From assembly GCF_042242105.1 (NCBI RefSeq), contig NC_092014.1:3213874-3277873 (forward strand): a DNA stretch of 64,000 bases, read 5' to 3'. Shown piece after piece: positions 36,401-46,925 of the stretch (positions are counted from its first letter, which is position 1; every line of letters begins with the position of its first letter). The DNA is from Pempheris klunzingeri. Its lineage: Eukaryota > Chordata > Actinopteri > Acropomatiformes > Pempheridae. Both the position numbers and the translations under genes were made by a program. The notes beneath the pieces are model-generated. The model saw nothing but the letters and a program-made list of their open reading frames with translations, was not told where the DNA came from and did not search any database.

Positions 36401-36513
36401 AGCCTGCCGCCCAGCCATCGGAACTCCGCCTCGGCTGCAGCGCCTGTGACCCGGCTGTCGACGCCTGGTGTTTCCACGGACGCTCGCCGGGACACGAAAC
36501 CGTCCGCTTCCAT
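27988..36513 (-). CDS. slc25a28: Mitoferrin-2 (mitochondrial iron transporter), four exons
   Basis: Minus-strand exons 36513-36172, 31046-30818, 30486-30430 and 28580-27988 join in frame to 406 aa (human is 364). All junctions are GT-AG. It is a six-helix SLC25 carrier that moves iron across the inner mitochondrial membrane for haem and Fe-S cluster synthesis. The three carrier signatures are PIDCVK (109-114), PAEVVK (207-212) and PLDVCK (298-303). Conserved mitoferrin stretches include [43 protein letters not shown] and [13 protein letters not shown]. Repeat 2 is completed by the 57-nt exon 3 ([19 protein letters not shown]), which shorter scans miss. The variable first 85 residues are unlike human, and an Ala-rich insertion follows PLDVCK. 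Short-leader upstream start codons were not found in frame. Mitoferrin-2 is chosen over mitoferrin-1 by the N-terminus and by the location next to nkx2.3 and entpd7. Confidence 0.94.
28731..29436 (-). mobile_element. Harbinger-like DNA transposon remnant with SANT/Myb-like frame
   Basis: About 706 bp in slc25a28 intron 3. The left end GCCCCTCTTCCACC and the right end GGTGGAAAAGGAGC are imperfect inverted repeats. GGAACTTTT and CAGGAAC words repeat near both ends. The minus strand has an 87-codon frame at 28861-29124 with [20 protein letters not shown] and an IADKLAEL helix, resembling the Myb/SANT-like DNA-binding protein carried by PIF/Harbinger elements. There is no DDE transposase. Flanking trinucleotides (ATA and TAA) do not match exactly, so the target duplication is unclear. 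Host use of the frame is not supported. Confidence 0.62.
30348..30402 (-). repeat. slc25a28: (CA)27 repeat next to slc25a28 exon 3 donor
   Basis: A 55-nt GT tract on the + strand, hence CA in the slc25a28 transcript. It begins 27 nt after the exon 3 donor (AG|GTAAAACC). CA repeats near 5' splice sites are known binding sites for hnRNP L and can change exon inclusion; whether this happens here is inference. Confidence 0.95.
31047..36171 (-). other. slc25a28: slc25a28 intron 1
   Basis: A 5.1-kb intron from CAAG|GTATCA to CCTCAG|ACTCG. It contains a TCC-rich tract at 33717-33735 and A runs at 33241-33252 and 34766-34780, otherwise undistinguished AT-rich DNA. No nested gene is supported. Confidence 0.85.
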
Positions 36514-36920
36514 TCAAGCAGGAGAGAGTTTACTCCGGCAAATGTCTTCAAAATGGGCGACTCTAGCGGTCCGCCTGCTTGGTGTAGTCTTCCCGGCGGT
36601 TCGATGAGTGTCCCAGCCGACCGGTGGAAGTCTTGGCGGGTCGCTGCTACTGCGCGGCAGGCAGCTGTGTGCAGCGTCCGGGAACCGGGAGTCCAGGTGG
36701 GGTTGAAGCTTGTGTGTGTGTCAGTGACTCACACTACAAACGGAAGCTGATTCGTCAGACTGGCTGTCAATCATTAAGAGTCCAGCTCTGATTGGTCGAC
36801 CCGGTCTGTAAATCAGGCGGGCTGGGTAAGTGGGCGTGGCCTTAGCGTCAGTGTGATTTTGTAACATCACGAGGTCACATGCAGCCTGTGTACCGGAAGT
36901 GTTTCACTCAGGACGTCCCA
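36514..36920 (-). promoter_or_regulatory. slc25a28: slc25a28 5' UTR and promoter
   Basis: GC-rich, CpG-containing DNA directly upstream of the ATG. It has an ATTGG (CCAAT box on the minus strand) near 36790, GGGCGTGGC (GC-box-like) near 36831 and an ETS-type ACCGGAAGTG near 36893. No TATA box. This composition is typical of a broadly expressed gene. The transcription start is not visible. Confidence 0.55.
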
Positions 36921-38330
36921 AGTAGGAATTATCATCATGAAACACTTTAAAATAAAATGAAAAAGCGTTTCTACACGCTTTTAAATATGTGAATTTACTT
37001 CTACTCCCTTTAGATATCAGTACATTTTGGGAATTTGCTATTCATGGAGGTCAGGTGAATGTATTTTACTGTAAACACTGCTCACATCACTGTAAACTAA
37101 AAATATAAATTAAACTTAATTCCCTCCATTGTTAACCAAAAGAAAAATAGTTGAATGAGACGTTGATTCAAATTCATGTCCCTCAATGACTTTGTATGTT
37201 CTTATTATGATATTGTAGACAGAGTAGTCCTCGTGATGCTGTGAGTATTCTGCCAAGAAAAATAAATTCTGATACTTCAGTATGTTTAAATCAATTAAAA
37301 CTGTAACGCACCTTTGACAGTTTGTCTACAGAACAAAACTGACAGAAACAGCTAAGAGCAATAATATGCTATTTTCTATCTCTTTACTCCTCAAATGATC
37401 CACTACTAATTATTGTTGTTAATATTGTTATTGTATATTTATCAGTCGTCTTTGTCCTGCTTTCCTATTTTATTTTTTCTATTTACGCCTATCTTGCCTC
37501 TGTTGCTGCTGTAACGTGCAAATTTCATCAATAAATAATCAATGATCAATAAAGTCTTATCTTATCTTATTTTATCTTATCTTACTGTGGTTGAACTGAC
37601 TGATGGGATTGGTGGCAGTCACGGAGGCTATCAAATCATTTACAGCATGTTCTGTCATGGCCACATGGTGGCATGTGTTACCTTCAGCTGAGAGCCAAAT
37701 ACTAAGAATAAGATTTCCACTCTTTGTAATGTTGTAAACTGTAGATCATAGGCTACATAAGCATGTTTCATTGTGTCTGTGGTTTATAACAGCGAGTCAA
37801 AACCCAGTGGTTATTCACAGTCTCTCTGTCTCTCACACACACACGCACACAAACACACGTGTGTGTCAGTCATAAACTGAGTGTGTTTGTGTGAAGTGAA
37901 AGTGAAATGTTTGTTTCATGTGAAGGGGTGTGTGTGTGGCAGATCCATCTATCTATCTATCTATAGAATCAGTCCCAAAATGATGATATTGTAGCCTATG
38001 TTGTATTACTGATCACCGATCATTCACTGATCACCACATTTTCCTACATTATGTACATAAGAGTGTGTGTGTGTGTGTGTGTGTGGTACAAAGTAAGACA
38101 CAGTATCACTCATTCAAATGCACAGTTTTTTTCACAATCCCCCCCGTTTAGAAGCAGTTTAAGCTTCTAACCGATTTAAAAGTATCACCTTCAGAGCAGT
38201 GACTTAAGTAATCAACCCCAAATTCAAAATCCACCCTGTAACCAAATCTGGAGATATTAAAACATAAACCAAAAGAAAAAAGCATTGTATTCTTTCCAGT
38301 TACCAGAAGTCGGCTAACTCACATGTGCAG
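36921..38330. other. Spacer between divergent slc25a28 and entpd7 promoters
   Basis: About 1.4 kb without a gene. It carries a retrotransposon-tail-like segment, a short ATCT microsatellite (37947-37963) and GT runs at 37919-37937 and 38064-38084. Confidence 0.6.
37430..37590 (+). mobile_element. Retroelement 3' tail with (TTATC)n
   Basis: GCTGCTGTAACGTGCAAATT, then ATCAATAAAG, then TTATCTTATC repeats to about 37585. I recognise this pattern as the 3' end of a common fish LINE (RTE-like) or of a SINE that shares its tail. No reverse transcriptase frame remains. Confidence 0.55.
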
Positions 38331-38576
38331 TGCTACGTTTTCCCACACCCCCTGAATGCAAGCAGACGTATCGTATCTTATGACGTAGCCACGCAAGCCG
38401 ACCGGAAGTGTGATGGAATCCTCGGTTCATTTCCTCTTCTTTACCTCCGTCGTCTTGTTTTAAAAAAATAATCCCCGTGAACCGCAGCGAGAGAGGAAAA
38501 CATTTTATCATCGTTGCCGTCGAAGAAAAATCAGATTTCACGGACGGACTGTGCTGTCATGGCGGAGGATGTTTAG
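38331..38576 (+). promoter_or_regulatory. entpd7: entpd7 promoter and first non-coding exon
   Basis: A CpG-bearing block with CCGGAAGTG (ETS-type) at about 38400, then a GC-rich leader ending TTTAG|GTACGT at 38576. The leader contains ATG GCG GAG GAT GTT TAG at 38559-38576, a five-codon upstream frame that ends exactly at the donor. No TATA box is apparent. The exon's 5' end is inferred only. Confidence 0.5.
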
Positions 38577-39006
38577 GTACGTTTGTATCAGAGTGACAGG
38601 ATAATGATACAAGCTAAGTACCGTTAGCCGGTTTGTAAGGGAACAGTTGCTAACTTACATTAATAGATATAGAACCTAGCTAGTAGTTACCAGTGTTGTA
38701 GCTAAAGTGGAAAACACAGAACATGTATTCTTTGTGTGTTGTTCATTCCGTTCAATAGGACAGCTACTCTCTTTAATGTTATATAACTATAAAATCTTCT
38801 ACTGACCTGAACTGAGCCTAGCTGGGCTAATGTTGACTCTAGAGGGATGTCAGCACCGTTATGCACTGCTGAGCCTTTTCTTCTTCTTCTTCTTCTTCCT
38901 CCCTTCATGCAGAAGACAAGTCTGAGCTCTGGACAGCATCCAAACCAGACTGCAGGCACCATGAGGTGACGACTGGGGCATCTTGTATTTTTGCCTACGT
39001 GGACAT

Positions 39007-42000
39007 ATGGCAAGGTAATAAAGTGGTAATATCCTCTATAAGAGCATTATTGAGACATCCAGTCTACGGCTGGATTTAACTCTAAAACTACTTTAAAATA
39101 CTAGTTCTTCGTCGTGTTCTTCCTCCACAGGATCACCTTTTCCTGCCTGCCAGCCTCCTGGTACTGCAGCGTGTCCCTGCTGTCTCTGGGCTGTGCTCCC
39201 AGGCAGAGGCTGCTGCTGTTGCTGCTCTTCATCATGTCTGCCTTCCTCCTCCTGGGAACCTACCAGAGGCAGCTGTGGGACCCGCAGCGGCGACCCAGGG
39301 CCCAATTCAACAAGTGAGGAGACAGATTTACTGATTATTGGAGAAGGAAAATGTCAGAAGCAGCTGTACAGATGCCTTTAGGCCTTGTTACGTTGGAGCT
39401 GATATTGAAGATTATCAACAGCTTTTCTTCTTGAGAATGAGATTGGATGTTTAGTACACCCCCCCCCCTTACATGCAAAGCTGGAAACATTTGTACCTAG
39501 ACTGGAAAGTTCATGGTAAACAGAGCCAGCTGATAATCAGCACTGTGAGAACCGTTATCAAGTTTGTTTTTGAAGCCAGACAGCTAGAAGTGGCTCGAAC
39601 TTACTTTGTGAGACTGACTGCAGGTGCTTTCTTTAGTAACCAAGGACGGACGGAGATGCAAACAAGACGTATAAAGACTTCGCAACTCATCACTTTACAA
39701 CACATTCTGTGCATTTTTCAGTGTGTCCTGGTCTGGAGGAGGTTACATGTCCATGCCCTTATAACATCATAATAGTAGCAAGATCTAAACTGTGTGTTTT
39801 CACACATTGTTACTGAAAAATGTGACAAATGTGACACACATTTAATATGGGACCTTTAACATTCGCCTCATGAAGGTAATTATTTAGCCATTAAATCTAA
39901 AATGCTTTCAACTGCTGCCTTTCTTTTGAAGATGAGTTACAGGATAACTTGAGCTTATGTGCGCCACACATCGTTCCATCAACACCACGATATTAACCGA
40001 CATTTAGAAAATCAATTCTTGACATTTGTGAATCGAGTCAGAATCGTACAAAACAAGAAATGAGATTCTTGCGTGAATCGATTTTATTTCATTACTCCTA
40101 ACTAAATTTAGCTTAATTAGACATGAACTGTCAGGAGCAGAGTGCCATAAAACATGTCAGTCAGTTTTAACATCTGTTAATAACAAAACTGAAAATAAGA
40201 TACAAAGACAATAATAATGTACGTTGAAAATATAGACAGGGGAGTTTGGTACGGTATTGTTGTGTTGGTGTAAGGATGCTAATAATTATTTCAGTCTCAT
40301 ATTTCAGACAAATTCTTTAATCATGCTTTAAAGTCGTCCTTAGTGAAAGTGGACGACAGAGCTGTGATTAAAGATCCAAGAGTCTTTGAGTAATGTGAAC
40401 TGGAAACTCATCATATTCTCTCCCCTTTGTATCACAGATAGCTAAACATGAAAATAAACACTCATTGTTCAGCAGTATACTCTTTATCTCATAATACCTC
40501 TGTGCCTGTTCTCCACCAGGTACCTCTCCATCGCAGAGTCCATGGAGGCCACTGACGTCCACAACCCTGCCCTGAACTATGGGATCGTGGTGGACTGTGG
40601 CAGCAGTGGCTCTCGGGTCTTTGTGTACTACTGGCCCCCCCACAACGGTAACCCTCACACGCTGCTGGACATCAGACAGATGAAGGACCGCGACCGCAAG
40701 CCAGTCGTCAAAAAGATCAAACCTGGTGAGGACCTGAGCTGTTGATGAGTTTGTTACATTTTGTATCACGATCATAACTTTGTTCTTATGTGGACGTTGG
40801 CGCTGTCTTGTTAAAGTGTGTTAGGCAGGCAAAGCTTGTCTCTTGGCTTACTGATGACTTAAATCTCTATATTCATTCCCCGGGAAGTGCGCCAGGCTTT
40901 GATGCCAAATTTACGTAGTGCCCAAAAATACTTTTTTCCATAAAAGAGAAGCCTGTAAATCAGCAAATACATTTTTTTTTTTTAAGAGTCACAACCTGCA
41001 AAATGACTTGTTTCACCATCAGAATTAGATCCACTCTGCCTGATAACATTTAGGAAGTCTTGATTTGATATTGATTTATTCTATTCTTCAAGATCAAATC
41101 AAGTCAAGAATAAATCATTTTATCCCCATTCATTAAAGTGGAGGGTTAACAGGAAGTTAACCGAGATGCTAGTTGCTCCACGAGCCAAACTATGAGGAAG
41201 ATCCTGGTACTTTTATACCCTGGAAGTCTTTCTTGACTTCCTGTGCCACTGAGCCTCCAACGCTGTATCCAGTTGTCTTTATGCATCGACGATTCATTCA
41301 TGAATGTTTCCTCGGTCTTCTACTGCAGCTCCTTTGACAGGCAGTGCATTCTGGGAAAGAAAGTGGACGTTTCTGATTATGAAGCAGCCAATCCAAATTT
41401 AATTTCAGTATTTGAAATAATTCAAAACCAAACTTAAACTGTCATGTGTTGTGCAAATGCAGCAAAATTGGTGTCGAAAGGACAAAAATTGAGATTCAAA
41501 CATCACCTCTTTAACTTGGTTCTATATATTGTGTGCCGTTATAATGGTGCCATTGTGTACTTATCGTCTCTCCCGTTGGTTCACAACCAAAGAAGTGAAA
41601 GACAAAGGGTGTGAAAAGATCAGAGAGAGAGAGAGAGAGAGCATTCACGGAAAACTGACAGTAGAAAGAAGGAGAAATAATCAAATAATGAAGAGACAAC
41701 TGTGATGCTGTTCTTCTGTGCATAACTTCTGATAACTTTCAGTTCCTGTGACTCCGTTTTATCTCCGTCACAGCAGACAGATTAGATACAGTTGGTTTGT
41801 TCCATTAGCAGCAGTTTAAGTCTGCGTGGCACTTTGAACCCTGGGACATAATGTAACAGCCTTCATGAAAGAACCTGCTTTCACAGCTGCTGTCCTTGGA
41901 AATATCACTAGAAACATAAATACATGAATGGATAAGATGAGGATCGAGATGGCTAAATGTGCAGTTTGCTCCACTGAACAACCAAGAACACGTCAGTCTT

Positions 42001-45000
42001 TTTATGGCCTTTATAGATCCTGATACCATGATGACCTCTTTTACGGCCTCATCTTCTCTTATCTCGACATTAAAGAGACAAAGAGACGGATCATTTCGGT
42101 CTGGGCTTCACAATTAGTGATCCTGTATGTCTAATCTCTAATTAGCTGTTTTGGTGCCCCTCTCAGGTATCTCCACGCTGGCGAAGACACCAGCGCAGGC
42201 CAGCGACTACCTCCACCCTCTCCTCAGCTTTGCTGCTGCTCACGTCCCCGAGAACAAACACAAAGAGACCCCGCTCTACATCCTCTGCACCGCTGGCATG
42301 AGGCTGCTGCCAGAGAGGTAGACGGAACAGCATGTGATAGAGTAGTGGACATGTCTGCTTCTTCACTGTACTGTCCGTCCAATAAAGGCAAAATACCACA
42401 AAAAACAAACAATTAAATTAAACTATTATGAGTCTATGTGATTTACATGTGGTTAAAATAAGGAAGCTGACATTCTAGTTTCGATCGCAGTTCACTGACG
42501 CCTCTTTATTTTTTTTTAAATCTCAGCCTCCACGAAAATGAAATCCACATATTTGGTATTCATTCCAGAGGTATTGTGTTAGACTTGACTGCACACAGCA
42601 TTGCCTGGTGTTCTTTCTTGTTTCTCCGCATGCAGCCTGCAGGCGGCCATCTTGGAAGACCTGGTCACCGACGTTCCCCTGGAGTTTGACTTCCTCTTTT
42701 CCCGTTCCCATGCTGAGGTCATCTCCGGGAAACAGGAAGGTGAGATGACTATGAAGCCAGCGCTTGCTGGTCCTGGTTCGATTGTAGATTCACTGAATTA
42801 AGAGACTACAACGTTAACCTTGAGCCTGTCATTTCTAACGGCCTGTTTTTTTGTGATGACACGTTCCTGCCGCCTGTTGACCGTGAAGGAGTGTATGCAT
42901 GGATTGGCATTAATTTTGTGCTGGGCCGCTTTGATCATGCTGATGAGGGTGAGTGTGAAGAGGTAACATGACTCACTCATGTTTGTTTTGTGACGTCACT
43001 CTCTTCAGACGCAATCACAAACTAACGAAAAAAACCATCATTCCTCCGTGTTTCTCAGAGGACGCCACAGTCGAGGTGACGGCGGGGTCTCAGAACCAGC
43101 AGCCAATCAGCAGGCGGCGCACAGTGGGCATCATGGATATGGGTGGGGCCTCACTTCAGATCGCTTATGAGGTGCCGAGTGCCATCACCCTTAGTTCACC
43201 ACAAGAAGTAAGGAAGTGCACGGAGACACTTGTTTTCATTCTCATCTCAAACCCACAAAAATATTCATTTTACAGCGAAGAAGCAGCAAGTCCTCACGTC
43301 TGATTGCTTGGCGTTTTTACGATGGAGTTTATGTTGAGCCCTTGTGATGGTTTGGTCCACAGGTGGAGGCAGGGAAGAGCGTCCTCGCAGATTTTAATCT
43401 GGGCTGTGACGTCGAGCACACGCAGCACGTTTACAGAGTCTACGTCACCACGTTCATCGGCTTCGGAGGAAACATGGCCAGGCAGCGCTACGAGGACCAG
43501 CTGGTCAACAACACAGTGGCCAAGAACAGGTTTTACATTTTATATCTTGTAGCTGCTCTGTTTTTTTTTTTTAAATATCAACACTGCATTTCTCATAACG
43601 CTCGTCAATGTTTAGCTCTTTAAAGTTAGGCATGTGAGAATGTTTTCAGTCTCCCGTCGGCGCTTTACTCCTTCCAACACCTGTCAGTGTGAGAAAGTTT
43701 CAGCTGTGTTCTCCAGTGAAAGCAGCAGCAGCATAAAGCACACCGTGCATATTTTCTGTGAAATCCAACCAGGTGGTGCATGACAAAAAAAAAGAGTTTA
43801 CAAGCCGGCCTAGATTGGCAATCTGTTGTTTATGGCAATTATAATAATATCTCCAAATTAAAATGCTATTGAAGTCTTAAGTAGTTTAATTAATGTCTAT
43901 TTTAATGATTATTTTCTAAAATGAGGCCACAGATTTACTGTAAATGCTGCACCTAGAATAAAATCATCTGTTCTTTTTTGGCCAGGTTTCTAACCACACA
44001 AACAGGCCTCAGTGAGGACAAACCGTACCTGGACCCATGTCTGCCGGCCGGTCTGTCGGACACGGTCGTGAGGGACAACCACACGTTGTACCTGCGGGGT
44101 CAGGGTGACTGGACGCAGTGCCAAGAGGCGGTGCGACCCTTCCTGGGCCTCCACAACGGCACCATGTCACTAGGGGGCGTCTACCAGGTACGAATCTACA
44201 TGTTGATACAAAGCGTTTATGATAAGTGGAAGTCATTTTTCAGAGCTGCCTGTAGGTTATTATTAACATAATATGGTGGCATAATGTCTTAACATTTCAT
44301 TCATGATGCATTTCCTTCATTTGATACCCTGTTTTTACAGGGGAGCTCTTTACTCATGAGCTCACATTGAAGTCACTGCTCGCTGGGTGACCTGATGTGT
44401 TTCTCCACGAAGCAGAAATCCCCCAAAAAATTACTTTTAATGCCACGTTTTTTTTTTCAGGCTCCCATCAATTTCAGCAACAGCGAGTTCTACGGCTTCT
44501 CCGAGTTTTTTTACTGTACGGAGGACGTGCTGAGGTTAGGAGGACAGTATGACAGCGAGAAGTACTCCCAAGCTGCTATGGTATGCAGACACACATTACA
44601 TTAGTTAGCTGACTGAAAAATGTATTTTTTTCATCATAGAAAGTTTACTGATTGTGTTCGATGTTTTTTTTTCTTTCTTTCGCCCTGCAGGACTACTGCT
44701 CCACCAAGTGGTCGACGCTGAAACAGCGTTTGGACAACAAGCTTTTCTCTCAGCAGGCCGACATCAGCAGACTCAAGTAGGTTCTTCTCTCTCTTCTCCA
44801 AACTGTCTTCGTCCTCGTTTGTCATTCAAGCTATAATAATAGTGATAATAATGTGTGAATGAAATGCATCTTTCATGGTGTTTTCTGCTGATTTTGGGTG
44901 TCTAGCTGGTTTTCACTTCTAATTCTAGATTACCTGCTTCTTTGTGCATTTATTCTCTGCAAAACTCTCATTTATTTAAAATGATGCATATTGGCATTTT

Positions 45001-46925
45001 TAAGTTGAAAAATGTAAACCCCTTCCCAGATTATTGTGTCTTACCCACTATATTTTCTAATGGATACATCAAGATCTGGGTTTATTTTTAGATGTGAAGC
45101 TTATTTAGTCACAAACTCACCAATTCACATTTATCAGGCTGCAGATTGCCCACAAGGAGGTGCTGTTCAGTCACTGTCGGATTAATTCTAGCAGCAGGAA
45201 AGGAAAGTAGCAGCGGCAATTTAGTCTAGCAGGAGAAGTAGGTCCGTGTGCTCCCACAATGTTGTATTTTAGGACCCAACTGGTGTCTAGTTAAGAATCT
45301 TTCCTGCTGCCAAAGTCCACGAAGGCCCTATGGGGTCATTTGGCATAATAATGTTGACGCAATTTCATTGTTTATTGTATTTGGACTGAAACTAGTCTGA
45401 AACAGCTTGACATGCAGCTGAACAACCGTCTGACGTTCACCGTCTCCTTTGCAGACACCTGGAGAATAAACACCTTCCACTTGTTCCCTCTCTGACACGT
45501 CATTCTGCTCTTGTTAACCCAGGTATCAGTGCTTCAAGTCGGCCTGGATGTACGAGGTGTTGCACTCTGGCTTCCGTTTCCCCACCAACTACCCGAGTCT
45601 GAAAACAGCCCAGCTGGTTTACGACAAGGAGGTCCAGTGGACGCTGGGAGCCATCCTGTTTAAAACCCGCTTCCTGCCTCTCAGGTAACTCCATCATTAC
45701 AACACACACACACATGTAGACCAGGACACCATGCTTTCACAGGAATAGGTATGATTTCCACCTTGTAACACTGCCACAGCGATAGTTTTATTTCTACAGC
45801 TCCTACCCAGTGTGATCTCATGAGATAAACAAGCAACCAGGTCTATGGAAACAAGCTCAAAAGAAACAACATGGTGCTCATTTATAAAAGGAAAAAAGCC
45901 CCAAACAGGCGGCCATGTAATCAGTTTCTATAAATATGTTTTCATTTATTTCGCATTTCATAAGCAACCAACTGGCCAATAACAGCGGGACCAAACTATA
46001 ATGCATTTAAATGTTCAGGGTTTTTTAAAAACAACATGCACCTGCCAATATTTCTAAGCAACTTCACCATAAAAGCCCAAAGGTTGCTTCTAATAAGCAG
46101 ACTTGGCAGCTGTCCTGCACCTCTTACCCTTGAGGCTCAGGAAACAAATGAGCAACTTGTTTCCGAGGAACATGCAAAGTGTGACATAATGAAAGAATAC
46201 TAACCCCCACCCCACCCCACCCATCTAAACTTTCTATCAGGGTGCCTCCCTTCCTCTAGACTCAAGTATTTATGCTGCATTTTTTATTTCTTTATTAGAC
46301 AGAAATAAAACCTCCAACGCTGCATAAAAGTGATGCAATAGAAGATGAACCAGATTAAAAATGGAACCACAGGCTGGTTTTCCACTTGAAGTAATTCCTC
46401 CTTACGTTGATTTACTAATTATGTCGTCTTTTTTTATCAACAGAGGGTCCCCACGTTAGATAATGGTAGTTCAGTAAAGTAGCTTAACCACCTCCACTTA
46501 AAACCTCTAATGAACTTTGAAACACTCAGGTTGGTGTAGGCTAACGTAAGAGACTCCATACTGGGATAACTGGATTCTTTTATGTTGAAGGACACAGACA
46601 GAGAGCCGATCCTGCTCTGTTCGTCAGTGAGGATTAGTTTTTCTTCAGGATTAGTTTATTTTTCTCGTCTGTTCACACCGTCTGCTGCCCCTCCTGTGTC
46701 GTCTCCAGGGACCTGCAGCAGGAAACGCTGCGGCAGAGCCACCCCAGCTGGCTGCGCTCCTCCTTCGTCTACAACCACCACCTGTTCTCGCTCTGCATCC
46801 TGGTGGTGCTGCTGGCCATCCTGCTGTACATCCTGCGCCTGCGGAGGATCCACCAGCGGGAGCAGCGGCAGGCCGAGGCCCTGAACCTCCTCTGGGCTGA
46901 AGAGGGAGAGGCCATCCTCCCCTGA
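39007..46925 (+). CDS. entpd7: Ectonucleoside triphosphate diphosphohydrolase 7 (LALP1), 13 coding exons
   Basis: Coding exons: 39007-39014, 39131-39313, 40520-40725, 42167-42317, 42636-42739, 42889-42948, 43059-43207, 43363-43529, 43986-44187, 44461-44580, 44691-44776, 45523-45684, 46709-46925. All have GT-AG ends and phases agree; the total is 604 aa, the same as human ENTPD7. The start comes from an 8-nt piece (ATGGCAAG) that joins exon 2 to give MARITFS...PASWY, as in the human protein. It hydrolyses nucleoside tri- and diphosphates in the lumen of intracellular membranes. Membrane helices lie at about 29-45 and 557-575. Apyrase conserved regions: DCGSSGSR (89-96), LYILCTAGMRLL (169-180), ISGKQEGVYAWIGINF (213-228), MDMGGASLQIAY (264-275) and the YGFSEFFYC block. 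ENTPD4 is excluded by the N-terminus and by the neighbours. The donor after exon 8 (AG|GTTTTA) is weak. Confidence 0.95.
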
